From positions 1 to 47,029 of the forward strand of contig QOVW01000070.1 of assembly GCA_003339605.1 (NCBI GenBank): a stretch of 47,029 nt of DNA, written 5' to 3'. Both the position numbers and the translations under genes were made by a program. The notes under the pieces were generated by a model. That model was not told where the DNA came from and did not search any database. It saw nothing but the letters and a program-made list of their open reading frames with translations. Source of the DNA: Spirobacillus cienkowskii (lineage in GTDB: Bacteria > Bdellovibrionota_B > Oligoflexia > Silvanigrellales > Silvanigrellaceae). Positions 1 to 9,276 of this stretch are shown piece by piece; within the stretch, counting starts at the first letter, position 1, and every line of letters starts with the position of its first letter.

Positions 1-98
1 TATTGCTCAGCATTGAGCCACTTGTTGATCCTGTAACAACAACGCTGAACATTCAAAGCAACTGCGCCATAACTTTTATGGTGGCAAAGAAAGATTAA
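1..98. other. Window-edge segment, unassigned
   Basis: This is the 98 bases left of the RHS gene stop codon. The plus strand has an open frame entering from the window edge and ending with TAA at 96-98; the minus strand also stays open here. Either could be the tail of a gene outside the window. I recognise no family in either translation, so no product is given. An immunity gene for the RHS tip would be expected on this side if one exists. Confidence 0.2.
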
Positions 99-3000
99 TT
101 AATAAAATCCGTAACCTTCGTATGCTAAAGTTAAATCGTAATTATCCCAGACCATTTTTGCATCGTATACAAAACTTACTCGTTGTTTAATGTGTTCATT
201 AAACCAGTCAATAGTAACTCCTTCTCTTATCGATGGTAAACGAGTAGCACTTTTATCAATAATACGAGGAAAACTCTTTGTAAAATCAGAATTAACTGCA
301 TAAGTATAGTTAAGCTGAGCAGCTTCTTCCATCATTTCTGGAACTAAAGAAGATGTACTATTTAATTGATTCCCATATGCCTTATAGTATAACGGAAAAT
401 CATTAGTTCCTTTAGTTTTAGGCACAGATGAAGTCATATTAACTCCTACACCACTTACAGCTGACGCAATACCTAACCCCAACGAAGCCCAACCTAAATT
501 TTTAGAGGTTTGATTATAATAATCTGCTTCATTTTTATTACCAGCCTCTAACGCCGCTGACGCTTTATAGCTGTATGCACTCGATGCAATCCCTGTTGCT
601 CCCGATGCAATACCCGTAACAAGTCCTGTGGTTGCTAATGCAAATTGCGTGGTGGCTTGTGAGGCCATTGCAGTGAGTCCAGCAACGCTCCATCCTAACG
701 AAGCTCCAAAAGTAAAAAAAGACAAAGCAATTCCCACAATCGAAGCTGTTACTCCTACTCCTAACAGAGCCGCAGATGTTGCACTTTCACCAGTGGGGTC
801 TTGAAACATGATAGGATTATTATTTGCAAAAATATAACCATTAATACCACCTTTGCCAAATGGAGAATGCACATCATACTGAATAAAACGGCGTAATTTA
901 GGATTGTAAGCGCGGTACCCATTGCCTAAAATTTGTAATCCTGATGAACTATCAGTAAGCTCTCCATTAAACCCATAAGATAATTTGTTATTATAATTTT
1001 CTTGCTTGGATATTAAATTTGTTACCTCACCATACGGAGAATAAGAAACATTTTGAATATTTTCATTTTTACTATCTACAGTTTTAATCACACTATTTGC
1101 TTGATCTGTTAAATAAAATAAAGGCTTTAAATCTGTATTATAAATTTGACCAATTATATTATTATTACCCAAAAAATAGCTCGTTACTTTTTCATTATCT
1201 GTTTGGTTAATAACTTTATTACCATGGTAATAAATATAAGAAGAATTACCGTTACTCTCCGTATTTACATATAATGATCCGTTAGCAAGATAGAAGTAAA
1301 AATTTTCATTACCATGAGAAAATTTGATTTTTTCAATTTTTTGCGAAGAATTGTAAAAAAATTGATTTCCTTGATCATCTTTTATCATTTGCCCGTCATC
1401 ATTATATTTAAAATTTCTCTCATTATTATTTTGCATAATAGAAACAAGTTGCACTGGATTTATTTCCGAATAATTATATTTAATTAAATCAGAACCACCA
1501 TCTAAATATGTTGTTTTTATTTCTTTAATGTTATTTAAATCATCAAATTCAAAATTTTCTGCGACAATGGATGTTCCATTATAGCTTTTAGGACAATAAT
1601 TACCAGCACAACTATAATGAGATAAATTATTAATCTCATTATATTTATAGATTTCAGAAGAAACTTGTAGAATATTATTATCAAATCTCTCCTTAGATAA
1701 AAGATTGCCGTTATCATAGTATTTAAAAGAATATCCTAAAACAAAAGCATTATCATTTAACAAATAACTCATATTTGATAATTTACCATTATCATTGTAT
1801 TCGTAATTTACTGCAATTTTATTGGGCATTATTTTTGAAGATAATCTTCCAAAACTATCGTAAAAGTAACGTTCATATAGCTCTTCTTGCCCTGGAATCA
1901 TAACTTGCGTGCTTTCTAGCAATCCTGTTTTAGAACTATAATGATACGTAGTTTTTAAGCCCTTAATATCTGTTAAAGAAATAATTTTTCCATAAAAATC
2001 ATGCAAATATAAAATACTTTGCTCATTGGGATAAGTCACTGATAACAAGTTTCCATTTTTATCATAAGTATATTTTAATTTTCCAGAAGAATTGCTTTCA
2101 GACTGTAAAAGTAATGTTTCAGGATCATACTCATAATAAAAAGTATCTAATTTATTTCCATTCACAGAAACAGATTCTTCTTTATCTAATAGGTTTAAAT
2201 TATTATAATAATAATTTGTTTTAATACCTGACTTAAAAACCTTTGTGACAAGATTCCCGTTACTATCATAAATGTATCTCGTTTCTTTACCAAAAGAGTC
2301 CCCATCAACTATTTTTCTCCCCAACTCGTTATATTTTTGATATGCCAATAATTTTTCTTGCTTGCCATTTTGCATTACATAAATAGCAACAGGCTTTTCA
2401 ATATATAACGGATCGTAAGAATAAATAAAAGAAACCATTCTTGCATTACTAATTTTAACAAGTTGTAACAAATTATTGTATTCATAAAATGTAGAACTAC
2501 CATTAGCATCTACAAATTTAATTTTATTGCCAAAACTATCATAACTCCAATTTTTTTGCTGCACTAAACTACCTATTGCATTATATTGATCTTCTCGAAC
2601 TGGTAATTTAAATTTGTTATTATAGGTTACCGTTTTAAAATTTATTTGTTTATCGGGTGACTGAACAATATTTGTAACTATTTGCTGAATATCATCGTAC
2701 AACGATAAGCTTTGCACACCACTAGGCTGAATTTCTAAAATTTTACGACCTATATAATCATATTGATAATTATGAACCAAAAAATATAAATTATTTTCAG
2801 CATCTATATTATAATTTTTTTCTTCAATTTTTTGCCCAGTTACTCCATATGAATAAGATTTTAAAGGATAAAATTTATTTTCTTTATGATTTTTTTGATA
2901 AATATTAATAACCCTACCTAAAGAATCATAAACAGTAAACTCAATTTTTCCATCTAAATTTTGCACAAGCTTAGAGCTTGTTCCATAGCCTTCAAAATCG

Positions 3001-5018
3001 CTTTTATTATTTACATTATAAAAATAATTCTTAGATAAATACTTTTTTCCATCTTCATTGGTTAAATAAATGTTTTTTACCCTACCAAATAAATCATATT
3101 CAAATTCATTTAATATACCGTTTTTTGTTTTTTGTTTAACTAAGCTTCCAGTAAAAGAGTTATACAACTTAAACTCAGTTTCCAATAAAACATCACCAGC
3201 CGAATAATAACTATTTTGTATTTTGTAAAAATTATCGTTACTTTCGTATTTAATTACATTTTGGTAAGATTTATTATATCCATTTAAAGAAAATCCAGTT
3301 ACAATAACTTTACTTGGCAAAGAAAAAAAAGATTTTTTATTAAAATCAAAATCATAAATAAATTGTTCTTTTTTATAAATAAATTCGCAGAAACTACTAT
3401 TATTTATACAATTTTCCCTAGAAACTTTATGTAATTTTTCTTCTAAAAACTGAACATCATTCCCAATATAATTTTTTAATTTTTTATATTTATTTTCAAC
3501 TATTTTAACTCTATCATCATAAATAGAATATTGTTTTTCTTGTTTTAACAAATGTGTTAATTTATTAAACGTTTCATCTTGAGAAAGATAAGTATATTCA
3601 TTTACCATTCCGTTAGGAAGTTCTTGTCTAACAAGATTACCAAATTTATCATAAGAAAACTTACTCAACTCAATTCTAAATTTATTGTCGTTAAAATATG
3701 TTTCTTTAACTTGAATTGGTAAATTATAGCTTTCAGAAAGATCTTCAAACTTTTTACTCTTCCATTCTGGGTATTCATATTCTTTCAAAAAAACAAGACT
3801 TCCATTCAGCTTTGTTTTTTCAGATAGCAATAAATGAAAATGATTATAATTTCTCTCAGTTTCTAATATTTTTTGATCAGGAGCAAGTTTCTTTTCTATG
3901 CTAGAATAAACGTAGTTATTAGGAGTATAAAATAGTTTGTCTTCATTTTTTTCTATAGAAGCGACAAAACCCTTACCTAAATAATTATTTTTTTCATTAT
4001 AATAGTAGTGAATAACCTCACTGCTATATTTATTTTTTGGCAGAGAAGCCGTTACAACTTTAGAAACTGCTGGAAAAAACCGACCATTCTCAGATCCTAA
4101 TCCTTCTTTTAAATAATTAACTTTAATTTCTGTTCCTGTAATGCTTTTAATACTACTAATTAGAAATTTAGAGTCATAATTTTTATTTATTGGAACCTTA
4201 TATTCAAAGTTAGTACTTTGATTTTGTGGATTTGTAATAGAATCCAGATAATTTCCATTGAATGACTTTTTAATAACATTGCTAATATATTTATTTTTAT
4301 CAATAAATTTTTTAACCGTAATAAATTTATCTGAATTGTATTGAATTTCAATAACTTTTTTCTTTTGATTAGTTTGACTATCTTTATAGTAAATTAAATT
4401 TAATCTATCTTTTTGATTATAATCAAAATATATTGCCTTTCCTGTTAAGTTTTCAATCTTAAATAAATTGCCATTTTCTTTATAAATAAATTCTTTATTG
4501 CCATTTTTGTAATTTATTATTATAAAATTGTTATTAAATTCTAGAAAAATATCTTTTAGCAAATAATTTTTCATTAAATTTTTTTTAGAAAAATCAACTT
4601 TATATGCACCACCATTACTCAAATAAATCATATTTGACTTAGAATCATAATGTGACATATTCCAACTCCAGCCTTTTCCTACATCAAAATATTTATGCCC
4701 TGTAAAAAGGCTGTTATACTTTAATAATAGTTGAAAACTTGGAGATTCAAAATCACTACTTTTAATATCAAATATTGGATAATTTATCGAAAAAGTACCT
4801 GTTCTTGGATCTACACTCTGTTTAAAACTAGAAAAATTTATTGCATCACTAGGTGGCAATGAACTGTCGCTCTTATCCATTTCAATTGTTTCATTAAAAG
4901 TGGATGTTGCAGAAAACTGCATACCTTTTGCAAAAGCAAGTGGTTGTATAAATCCAGATATTATTGCAAAAGGCAATATTGACGCCATAATTTTTCTTAA
5001 AAGTTCATTTTTATGCAT
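99..5018 (-). CDS. Secreted RHS/YD-repeat protein with variable C-terminal tip
   Basis: The 1639-residue protein begins with a Sec signal peptide (basic MHKNELLRK, a hydrophobic core, probable cleavage after LAFA near residue 30). A long YD-repeat region follows, with many units of the type YDSFGN, YDKNGN and YNELGR, which in RHS/TcC proteins build a hollow beta shell. The RHS core ends with the diagnostic NNNPIMFQDPTGE motif near residue 1410. The remaining 228 residues (bases 102-785) are a separate tip: an Ala/Gly/Ser-rich stretch with hydrophobic segments, then a polar, aromatic-rich C-terminus. In this family the tip is often a toxin released inside the shell; its activity here is not recognised. 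The Sec signal argues against a type VI cargo and for a WapA-like surface or exported protein. It starts 35 bases after the preceding gene and is probably co-transcribed with it. No immunity gene is visible before the window edge. Confidence 0.9.
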   Translation of the reverse strand: MHKNELLRKIMASILPFAIISGFIQPLAFAKGMQFSATSTFNETIEMDKSDSSLPPSDAINFSSFKQSVDPRTGTFSINYPIFDIKSSDFESPSFQLLLKYNSLFTGHKYFDVGKGWSWNMSHYDSKSNMIYLSNGGAYKVDFSKKNLMKNYLLKDIFLEFNNNFIIINYKNGNKEFIYKENGNLFKIENLTGKAIYFDYNQKDRLNLIYYKDSQTNQKKKVIEIQYNSDKFITVKKFIDKNKYISNVIKKSFNGNYLDSITNPQNQSTNFEYKVPINKNYDSKFLISSIKSITGTEIKVNYLKEGLGSENGRFFPAVSKVVTASLPKNKYSSEVIHYYYNEKNNYLGKGFVASIEKNEDKLFYTPNNYVYSSIEKKLAPDQKILETERNYNHFHLLLSEKTKLNGSLVFLKEYEYPEWKSKKFEDLSESYNLPIQVKETYFNDNKFRIELSKFSYDKFGNLVRQELPNGMVNEYTYLSQDETFNKLTHLLKQEKQYSIYDDRVKIVENKYKKLKNYIGNDVQFLEEKLHKVSRENCINNSSFCEFIYKKEQFIYDFDFNKKSFFSLPSKVIVTGFSLNGYNKSYQNVIKYESNDNFYKIQNSYYSAGDVLLETEFKLYNSFTGSLVKQKTKNGILNEFEYDLFGRVKNIYLTNEDGKKYLSKNYFYNVNNKSDFEGYGTSSKLVQNLDGKIEFTVYDSLGRVINIYQKNHKENKFYPLKSYSYGVTGQKIEEKNYNIDAENNLYFLVHNYQYDYIGRKILEIQPSGVQSLSLYDDIQQIVTNIVQSPDKQINFKTVTYNNKFKLPVREDQYNAIGSLVQQKNWSYDSFGNKIKFVDANGSSTFYEYNNLLQLVKISNARMVSFIYSYDPLYIEKPVAIYVMQNGKQEKLLAYQKYNELGRKIVDGDSFGKETRYIYDSNGNLVTKVFKSGIKTNYYYNNLNLLDKEESVSVNGNKLDTFYYEYDPETLLLQSESNSSGKLKYTYDKNGNLLSVTYPNEQSILYLHDFYGKIISLTDIKGLKTTYHYSSKTGLLESTQVMIPGQEELYERYFYDSFGRLSSKIMPNKIAVNYEYNDNGKLSNMSYLLNDNAFVLGYSFKYYDNGNLLSKERFDNNILQVSSEIYKYNEINNLSHYSCAGNYCPKSYNGTSIVAENFEFDDLNNIKEIKTTYLDGGSDLIKYNYSEINPVQLVSIMQNNNERNFKYNDDGQMIKDDQGNQFFYNSSQKIEKIKFSHGNENFYFYLANGSLYVNTESNGNSSYIYYHGNKVINQTDNEKVTSYFLGNNNIIGQIYNTDLKPLFYLTDQANSVIKTVDSKNENIQNVSYSPYGEVTNLISKQENYNNKLSYGFNGELTDSSSGLQILGNGYRAYNPKLRRFIQYDVHSPFGKGGINGYIFANNNPIMFQDPTGESATSAALLGVGVTASIVGIALSFFTFGASLGWSVAGLTAMASQATTQFALATTGLVTGIASGATGIASSAYSYKASAALEAGNKNEADYYNQTSKNLGWASLGLGIASAVSGVGVNMTSSVPKTKGTNDFPLYYKAYGNQLNSTSSLVPEMMEEAAQLNYTYAVNSDFTKSFPRIIDKSATRLPSIREGVTIDWFNEHIKQRVSFVYDAKMVWDNYDLTLAYEGYGFY

Positions 5019-5053
5019 AAAATTTACCTAAACTTAAAAAAAATTGATATAAA

Positions 5054-6202
5054 TTAAAAATTTTCATGTAAGTGACTTGAAAAATAATTTCCATAGGAAT
5101 CAAAACCCGCAAGTTCTAGCAAGAAAGGCACATCCCATTGATATTCCCAAATATGCAAAGGCGTTCCCGAATTACTGACTGTCACAAACCCAAAATCTTG
5201 GTAAGAAATGTCATTTAATGAAAATATCTTCTCACTGTTAGGAGCAAAAGAAATTTTATCAACTTTTGAATTTGCTTTTTTCAGACCAGAAATCAAATAA
5301 CCATTTATAAAACTTCTCTTAGATTGCCCATAACCTCCTTTACTTTGAGAAAATTGTTCAATTGGCATTATGTAGTTATGATTATCGTCAGTAAGATTTT
5401 GACTCTTATTAAAATCAACAACGACAAAACCAGAACTTTCACCTGTATCTTTATTTGTGATTCTTATTGTTGATAAATTAACTTTTGTTAATGTAGGAAA
5501 TTTATCCACCAAAGGAAAAATTTTAAATAACCGATAATTATTCCGTTTTACGAAAATTGAATCATAATAATCACTGGTTAATTTGATTCCAAATAGGGCT
5601 TCACTCGAAACTGTGCTTAGAGGATTTTGTAATACATTTATTTTTAGTCTTTCACTATCCAAAGTAGAAACAACATGCTTGCCATTTTTGTCTTGATAGT
5701 AAAACTTTGCCCCTAAATCAATAGTTTTACCTACAGCTTTTGATTTAAAATAAAAGCCATCTTCGCTTTCACTAAAATAAGTATTATTTTCTCCAATACA
5801 TTTTGTATATTTGTTACTCAATGTAATAATAGAATTTTTGTTGTTTTCGTTTATTTCATCGCTCAGCGAAACATCTTCTCCCCAGCTCATAGCTTGAATT
5901 TTTGTAAATCTTAATATATCCTTTTTTTCTATGGAGATTTTTTCTCCATCATTGCTCAATGCAACAGCCTTAATCTCTAAGGGTATATTGTGATTTCCAT
6001 TTCCATATATTTCATTTAATAAATTTTTTGGTGTGCAATAAGTATTTAGTTCAATACTTATATTACTAATTTCTTTTTCAGATAAATCTAAATAAGCATT
6101 GCTCTCATTTTCAGAAAACGCAAATTGCGAGAAAGCAACTATGTTTAATACTAATAAAATCGATGGATTAAAAAATTTTTTTTGATTTATTAAAATTTTC
6201 AT
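5054..6202 (-). CDS. Secreted protein of unknown function, partner of the RHS gene
   Basis: I do not recognise this 382-residue family. The ATG at 6202 is preferred because AGAAAGGA lies just upstream and it puts a clean signal peptide at the N-terminus (basic start, hydrophobic SILLVLNIVAFSQFAFS, cleavage before ENES). The in-frame ATG at 6229 would add nine polar residues. The mature part is soluble-looking, rich in Asn, Ser and Lys, with alternating polar/hydrophobic stretches compatible with beta-sandwich domains. The protein should be periplasmic, surface-exposed or secreted. It is immediately upstream of the RHS gene in the same direction, with 35 bases between them, so a shared function such as accessory or carrier is plausible but unproven. 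Confidence 0.75.
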   Translation of the reverse strand: MKILINQKKFFNPSILLVLNIVAFSQFAFSENESNAYLDLSEKEISNISIELNTYCTPKNLLNEIYGNGNHNIPLEIKAVALSNDGEKISIEKKDILRFTKIQAMSWGEDVSLSDEINENNKNSIITLSNKYTKCIGENNTYFSESEDGFYFKSKAVGKTIDLGAKFYYQDKNGKHVVSTLDSERLKINVLQNPLSTVSSEALFGIKLTSDYYDSIFVKRNNYRLFKIFPLVDKFPTLTKVNLSTIRITNKDTGESSGFVVVDFNKSQNLTDDNHNYIMPIEQFSQSKGGYGQSKRSFINGYLISGLKKANSKVDKISFAPNSEKIFSLNDISYQDFGFVTVSNSGTPLHIWEYQWDVPFLLELAGFDSYGNYFSSHLHENF

Positions 6203-6243
6203 ATTTTTTTCCTTTCTAATATGCACCAATTAACAAATACCAA

Positions 6244-6272
6244 TTGTAATTTTATAAAAATTTTAATTACAA
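6244..6272. repeat. Inverted repeat in the divergent RHS-pair/ctaD intergenic region
   Basis: TTGTAATT at 6244-6251 is the exact inverse of AATTACAA at 6265-6272, with a 13-base AT-only spacer. It lies between the divergent starts at 6202 and 6353 and could be a regulator site. The base composition makes chance occurrence quite possible. Confidence 0.25.
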
Positions 6273-6352
6273 ATTTATGAATATTATATTAAATTTTATT
6301 AGAATAATATTAATCACATAATCATTTGAAAACATTAATTTTTGGAGAAAAA

Positions 6353-7972
6353 ATGGGTAAATATAATCTTATTGATAATAATTTTTTAACCACAAGAAAT
6401 ACTCTATTTTCTTGGCTCACAACTCTTGATCACAAAAGAATTGCAATATTATATTTTATTTCAATTTCATTTTACTTTTTAGTTGGAGGACTTTTTGCAA
6501 TACTTTTAAGGTTAGAATTATTTCAAAATCGCATTCACCAAGCTACTGAAACTTCTTATATGGTAACCGCCAATCAATATAATGAAATGTTTACTTTTCA
6601 TGGTTCTATCATGGTTTTTGTAGTGATAATCCCATTAATTCCTTCGACTTTAGGAAATTTTTTACTTCCTCTAATGATTGGTGCAAAAGATATGGCTTTT
6701 CCAAAGCTAAATCTTACAAGTTTTTATCTTTATTTTATTGGCTCACTTTTTTTTATTGCAATTCTTGCCTTTGGAGGATTAGACACGGGCTGGACGTTTT
6801 ACACACCATATAGCACTCAAACAAACACTGCAGTCACAATGGCAGTGGTTGGAGCTTTTGTATTAGGGTTTTCAAGTGTACTAAATGGAATAAATTTTAT
6901 TGTTACGGTGCATAAAATGCGAGCACCCGGTATGACATGGTTTCGACTGCCGTTATTTGTATGGGCTGTGTATTCTACAGCAATTATTCAAGTTTTAGCG
7001 ACCCCAATCTTAGCAGTCACGTTATTTTTATTAGCGATAGAACGTTTACTCGGAGTGGGAATTTTTGACCCCGCACTCGGAGGAGATCCTATTTTATTTC
7101 AAAATTTTTTCTGGTTTTACTCTCACCCTGCTGTGTACATTATGATCCTTCCTGCGTTTGGTATAATTAGTGAACTCACAACCACACACAGTCAAAAAAA
7201 TATTTTTGGTTACAAAGCCGTTGCAATTTCAAGTATTGTAATTGCTCTGTTTAGTTTTTTTGTTTGGGGCCATCATATGTTTACAAGTGGTCAATCAGCC
7301 ATTGCATCTGTAACGTTTTCGTTTTTAACATATACTGTCGCAGTGCCCACTGCGATAAAGGTATTTAGTTGGGTTGCAACACTATATAAAGGATCCATTC
7401 GCTTTTGCACGCCAATGTTTTATGTCTTTTCATTTTTAATTTTATTTGTCATTGGAGGAGTCACGGGAGTTTTTTTAGGAGCTCTTGCTGTAGACGTTCA
7501 TCTTCATAATACCTATTTTCTTGTTGCACATTTTCATTATGTGATGATGGGAGGAGCTTTGATTGCATGGCTTGGCGGAGTGTATCACTGGTGGCCTAAA
7601 ATAACCGGAAAAAAATATAACGATAAAATTGGAATTTTAGCTTGTATTTTAATTTTTATTGGGTTTAATTTAACATTTTTTCCGCAATTTATTATGGGAT
7701 CACGAGGAATGCCAAGGCGATCTTACGACTACCTACCAGAATATCAAATTTTTCATGATTTATCGACAATAGGTTCAATAATTTTGAGTATCGCACTTAT
7801 ACTTGCATTTATTAATTTAATGTCTTCCCTGCTTAAAGGAAAAAATGAAACCAAACCCAATCCATGGAATTCAAAAACACTTGAATGGCAGCATAATACT
7901 GTAATTCCACCAACTGAAAACTTTACCACACAGCCTGTTGTAATTTCAAATCCCTACGAATTTAATAAATAG
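6353..7972 (+). CDS. ctaD: Cytochrome c oxidase subunit I, A2 type
   Basis: This is the catalytic subunit of a heme-copper oxygen reductase in the inner membrane, which reduces O2 to water and pumps protons. The 539-residue protein has about 12 membrane helices. Visible ligands are His83 (FTFHGS, low-spin heme), His258 with Tyr262 in SHPAVY (CuB and the cross-linked Tyr), His307-His308 in WGHHMF (CuB), and His393/His395 in AHFHYV (high-spin and low-spin hemes). The segment reads FYSHPAVY, not GHPEVY. The helix-VI Glu is therefore absent and the Tyr-Ser motif of A2 oxidases is present. The ATG at 6353 has GGAG six to nine bases upstream; a TTG 27 bases earlier is less likely. No subunit II, III, cytochrome c or heme-A assembly gene is adjacent, and a terminator follows directly, so the gene is monocistronic. 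Confidence 0.96.
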   Translation: MGKYNLIDNNFLTTRNTLFSWLTTLDHKRIAILYFISISFYFLVGGLFAILLRLELFQNRIHQATETSYMVTANQYNEMFTFHGSIMVFVVIIPLIPSTLGNFLLPLMIGAKDMAFPKLNLTSFYLYFIGSLFFIAILAFGGLDTGWTFYTPYSTQTNTAVTMAVVGAFVLGFSSVLNGINFIVTVHKMRAPGMTWFRLPLFVWAVYSTAIIQVLATPILAVTLFLLAIERLLGVGIFDPALGGDPILFQNFFWFYSHPAVYIMILPAFGIISELTTTHSQKNIFGYKAVAISSIVIALFSFFVWGHHMFTSGQSAIASVTFSFLTYTVAVPTAIKVFSWVATLYKGSIRFCTPMFYVFSFLILFVIGGVTGVFLGALAVDVHLHNTYFLVAHFHYVMMGGALIAWLGGVYHWWPKITGKKYNDKIGILACILIFIGFNLTFFPQFIMGSRGMPRRSYDYLPEYQIFHDLSTIGSIILSIALILAFINLMSSLLKGKNETKPNPWNSKTLEWQHNTVIPPTENFTTQPVVISNPYEFNK

Positions 7973-7981
7973 TTTAAATTT

Positions 7982-8026
7982 AAAAAGATAACAATTTATA
8001 GTAATATTATAAATTGTTATCTTTTT
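7982..8026 (+). terminator. Rho-independent terminator after ctaD
   Basis: A perfect 19-bp inverted repeat: 7982-8000 pairs with 8008-8026 around a 7-base loop, starting with AAAAA and ending with TTTTT. Because A and T runs flank both sides it can work in both directions, also ending the minus-strand operon that arrives from 8045. Confidence 0.8.
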
Positions 8027-8044
8027 ATTCTTGAAATAATTATT

Positions 8045-8188
8045 TTATAACAAATCAAGTCTTAAATTATTTATTTTATTTAAAAAATAACACAATTTAA
8101 TTGCACTTTTATATTTGTTTTTAAATATTTTTTGAATAATTAAAATCACAATTAAAACAAAAAAATATTTAAAAATTTTATTTAGCAT
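8045..8188 (-). CDS. Small single-span membrane protein (47 aa)
   Basis: The frame is open further upstream, but the ATG at 8188 has AGGA about nine bases before it and gives a compact protein: a short basic start, one hydrophobic helix (YFFVLIVILII), then a Lys/Asn-rich tail. A start further up at 8287 would overlap the preceding gene by 56 bases. It is the last gene of the minus-strand stress-type operon and ends just before the terminator hairpin. No family recognised; it may be a small inner-membrane protein. Confidence 0.4.
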   Translation of the reverse strand: MLNKIFKYFFVLIVILIIQKIFKNKYKSAIKLCYFLNKINNLRLDLL

Positions 8189-8231
8189 TTCTTTAATCCT
8201 ATATTTTAATGAGTTTAATATGGGACAACAT

Positions 8232-8450
8232 TTAGTCTGATCCTTTTTGCGCATTTGATTGAGTTTTACTTTTTTCACTTTTATCATTTAAACTAACTTT
8301 ACTTTCTAAAAATTTACTCAACATCAAACTAATGCTTTCTGCACAACTGCATACAGATTTATAAATTAGTGAATCTTTATTTTTCATTGCTCTAACAATA
8401 ATTAAGTAAGAAACAAATAACACAACAAAACCAAAAAATTTATTTTTCAT
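8232..8450 (-). CDS. Small membrane-anchored protein (72 aa)
   Basis: The ATG at 8450 is preceded by AGGAGAT at good spacing. Residues 4-20 form one hydrophobic helix (FFGFVVLFVSYLIIV). The rest is polar, with two Cys in SVCSC and a Lys/Ser/Gln-rich, probably disordered C-terminus. It follows the DUF2383 gene by 21 bases in the same direction, so it is probably co-expressed. The combination of one helix and a short charged tail recalls small envelope stress proteins, but no family is recognised. Confidence 0.6.
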   Translation of the reverse strand: MKNKFFGFVVLFVSYLIIVRAMKNKDSLIYKSVCSCAESISLMLSKFLESKVSLNDKSEKSKTQSNAQKGSD

Positions 8451-8471
8451 AATTGTATCTCCTGTAAAAAT

Positions 8472-8924
8472 TTAAAGAAACTTATCTAATATAGTTTCCA
8501 AACCAATTTTATGCTTTTTTTCATCATCATAAGCCTTATTCAAAAAAGTAACAATTTCAGGCCACTTATCAGTACGCTGGGTTACATTTTCATAGGCCAT
8601 AATCACATCACGCTCATTGCTCAACATTGCTTCAATTACTTTACGATCTCCAATTAAATTACCAAGATAAACTTTTCCTTTGGTTAGCCATTGCTTTGAA
8701 CTTGGACCTGAAGGAATTTCGATTGAATGTTTTTTTAAATATTCTTTTAATTTATTAATGTGATTTTCATGATCTTTTAAAAATTCCTGCAGTTTTTTTT
8801 TACATTCTTCTTTGCCAATTTTACTCACTGCTACATTATAAGCCTCTAGGGCATCATATTCTAGTTCCAAAAGTTCTTTCATGGCATCAATAAATAGTTT
8901 TTGTGTACCAACGTGAGTCATCAT
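8472..8924 (-). CDS. DUF2383 / PA2169-type ferritin-like four-helix protein
   Basis: This 150-residue all-helical protein has the layout of the DUF2383 (PA2169-like) ferritin-like family. Acidic and His positions recur on each helix: LEYDALEAY in helix 1, DHENHI in helix 2, SNERDVIMAYENV in helix 3 and DDEKKH in helix 4. This spacing is typical of ferritin-like bundles that can hold a metal pair, although metal binding in this family is not established. The start at 8924 has a clear GGAG upstream; a second Met follows directly. It is cytoplasmic, with no signal peptide. Genes of this family are often linked to stationary-phase or general stress proteins, as here with a KGG-repeat gene in the same operon. 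Confidence 0.85.
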   Translation of the reverse strand: MMTHVGTQKLFIDAMKELLELEYDALEAYNVAVSKIGKEECKKKLQEFLKDHENHINKLKEYLKKHSIEIPSGPSSKQWLTKGKVYLGNLIGDRKVIEAMLSNERDVIMAYENVTQRTDKWPEIVTFLNKAYDDEKKHKIGLETILDKFL

Positions 8925-8943
8925 TAATTTAACTCCTTTTATT

Positions 8944-9213
8944 TTAATTGATTGAATTCATATTTTTATCTATAATTTTAGGAATTTCATTTTCATTTGG
9001 AAATTCAATTTCGGGTATATTTTTTGGATCAATTTCTTTATTTTTATCAATTTTATCTGGAATTTCTTTTTCTGGAATATCTGGTATAATTGAAGGAATC
9101 TCTGGAGATTCAGTGGTATTATTATCTTTATTCTTTGAATTATTAGAATCATCATTGAGAAATAAATTTTTATCTGTTAAAAACTTCGAGATGTAAAATG
9201 TTGAATACAGCAT
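8944..9213 (-). CDS. Acidic, proline-rich, probably disordered protein (89 aa)
   Basis: After a short start (MLYSTFYISKF) the protein is almost wholly Asp, Glu, Asn, Lys, Pro and Ile, with repeated PEI/PDI/PEKEIP units. This pattern suggests an intrinsically disordered chain. The ATG has AAAGGA upstream at good spacing and the gene lies in line with its operon neighbours, which favours this strand over the opposite-strand frame at 8948-9196. It may be a stress or hydration-type protein by analogy with the KGG and DUF2383 neighbours; this is inference. Confidence 0.6.
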   Translation of the reverse strand: MLYSTFYISKFLTDKNLFLNDDSNNSKNKDNNTTESPEIPSIIPDIPEKEIPDKIDKNKEIDPKNIPEIEFPNENEIPKIIDKNMNSIN

Positions 9214-9276
9214 TTTTTTTCCTTTAAATTAAATATAGATTTTGTTAAATTTAAATAATTAAAAAAAGTACTAAAT

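Noticed and set aside
99-5018. RHS gene as a type VI secretion cargo
   Set aside because: The N-terminus is a Sec signal peptide, there is no PAAR domain, and no type VI genes are near.
8948-9196. Plus-strand frame of 82 residues opposite the acidic protein gene
   Set aside because: It is hydrophobic and low-complexity, a mirror of the Pro/Asp-rich minus-strand protein, which has the better RBS and fits the operon direction.
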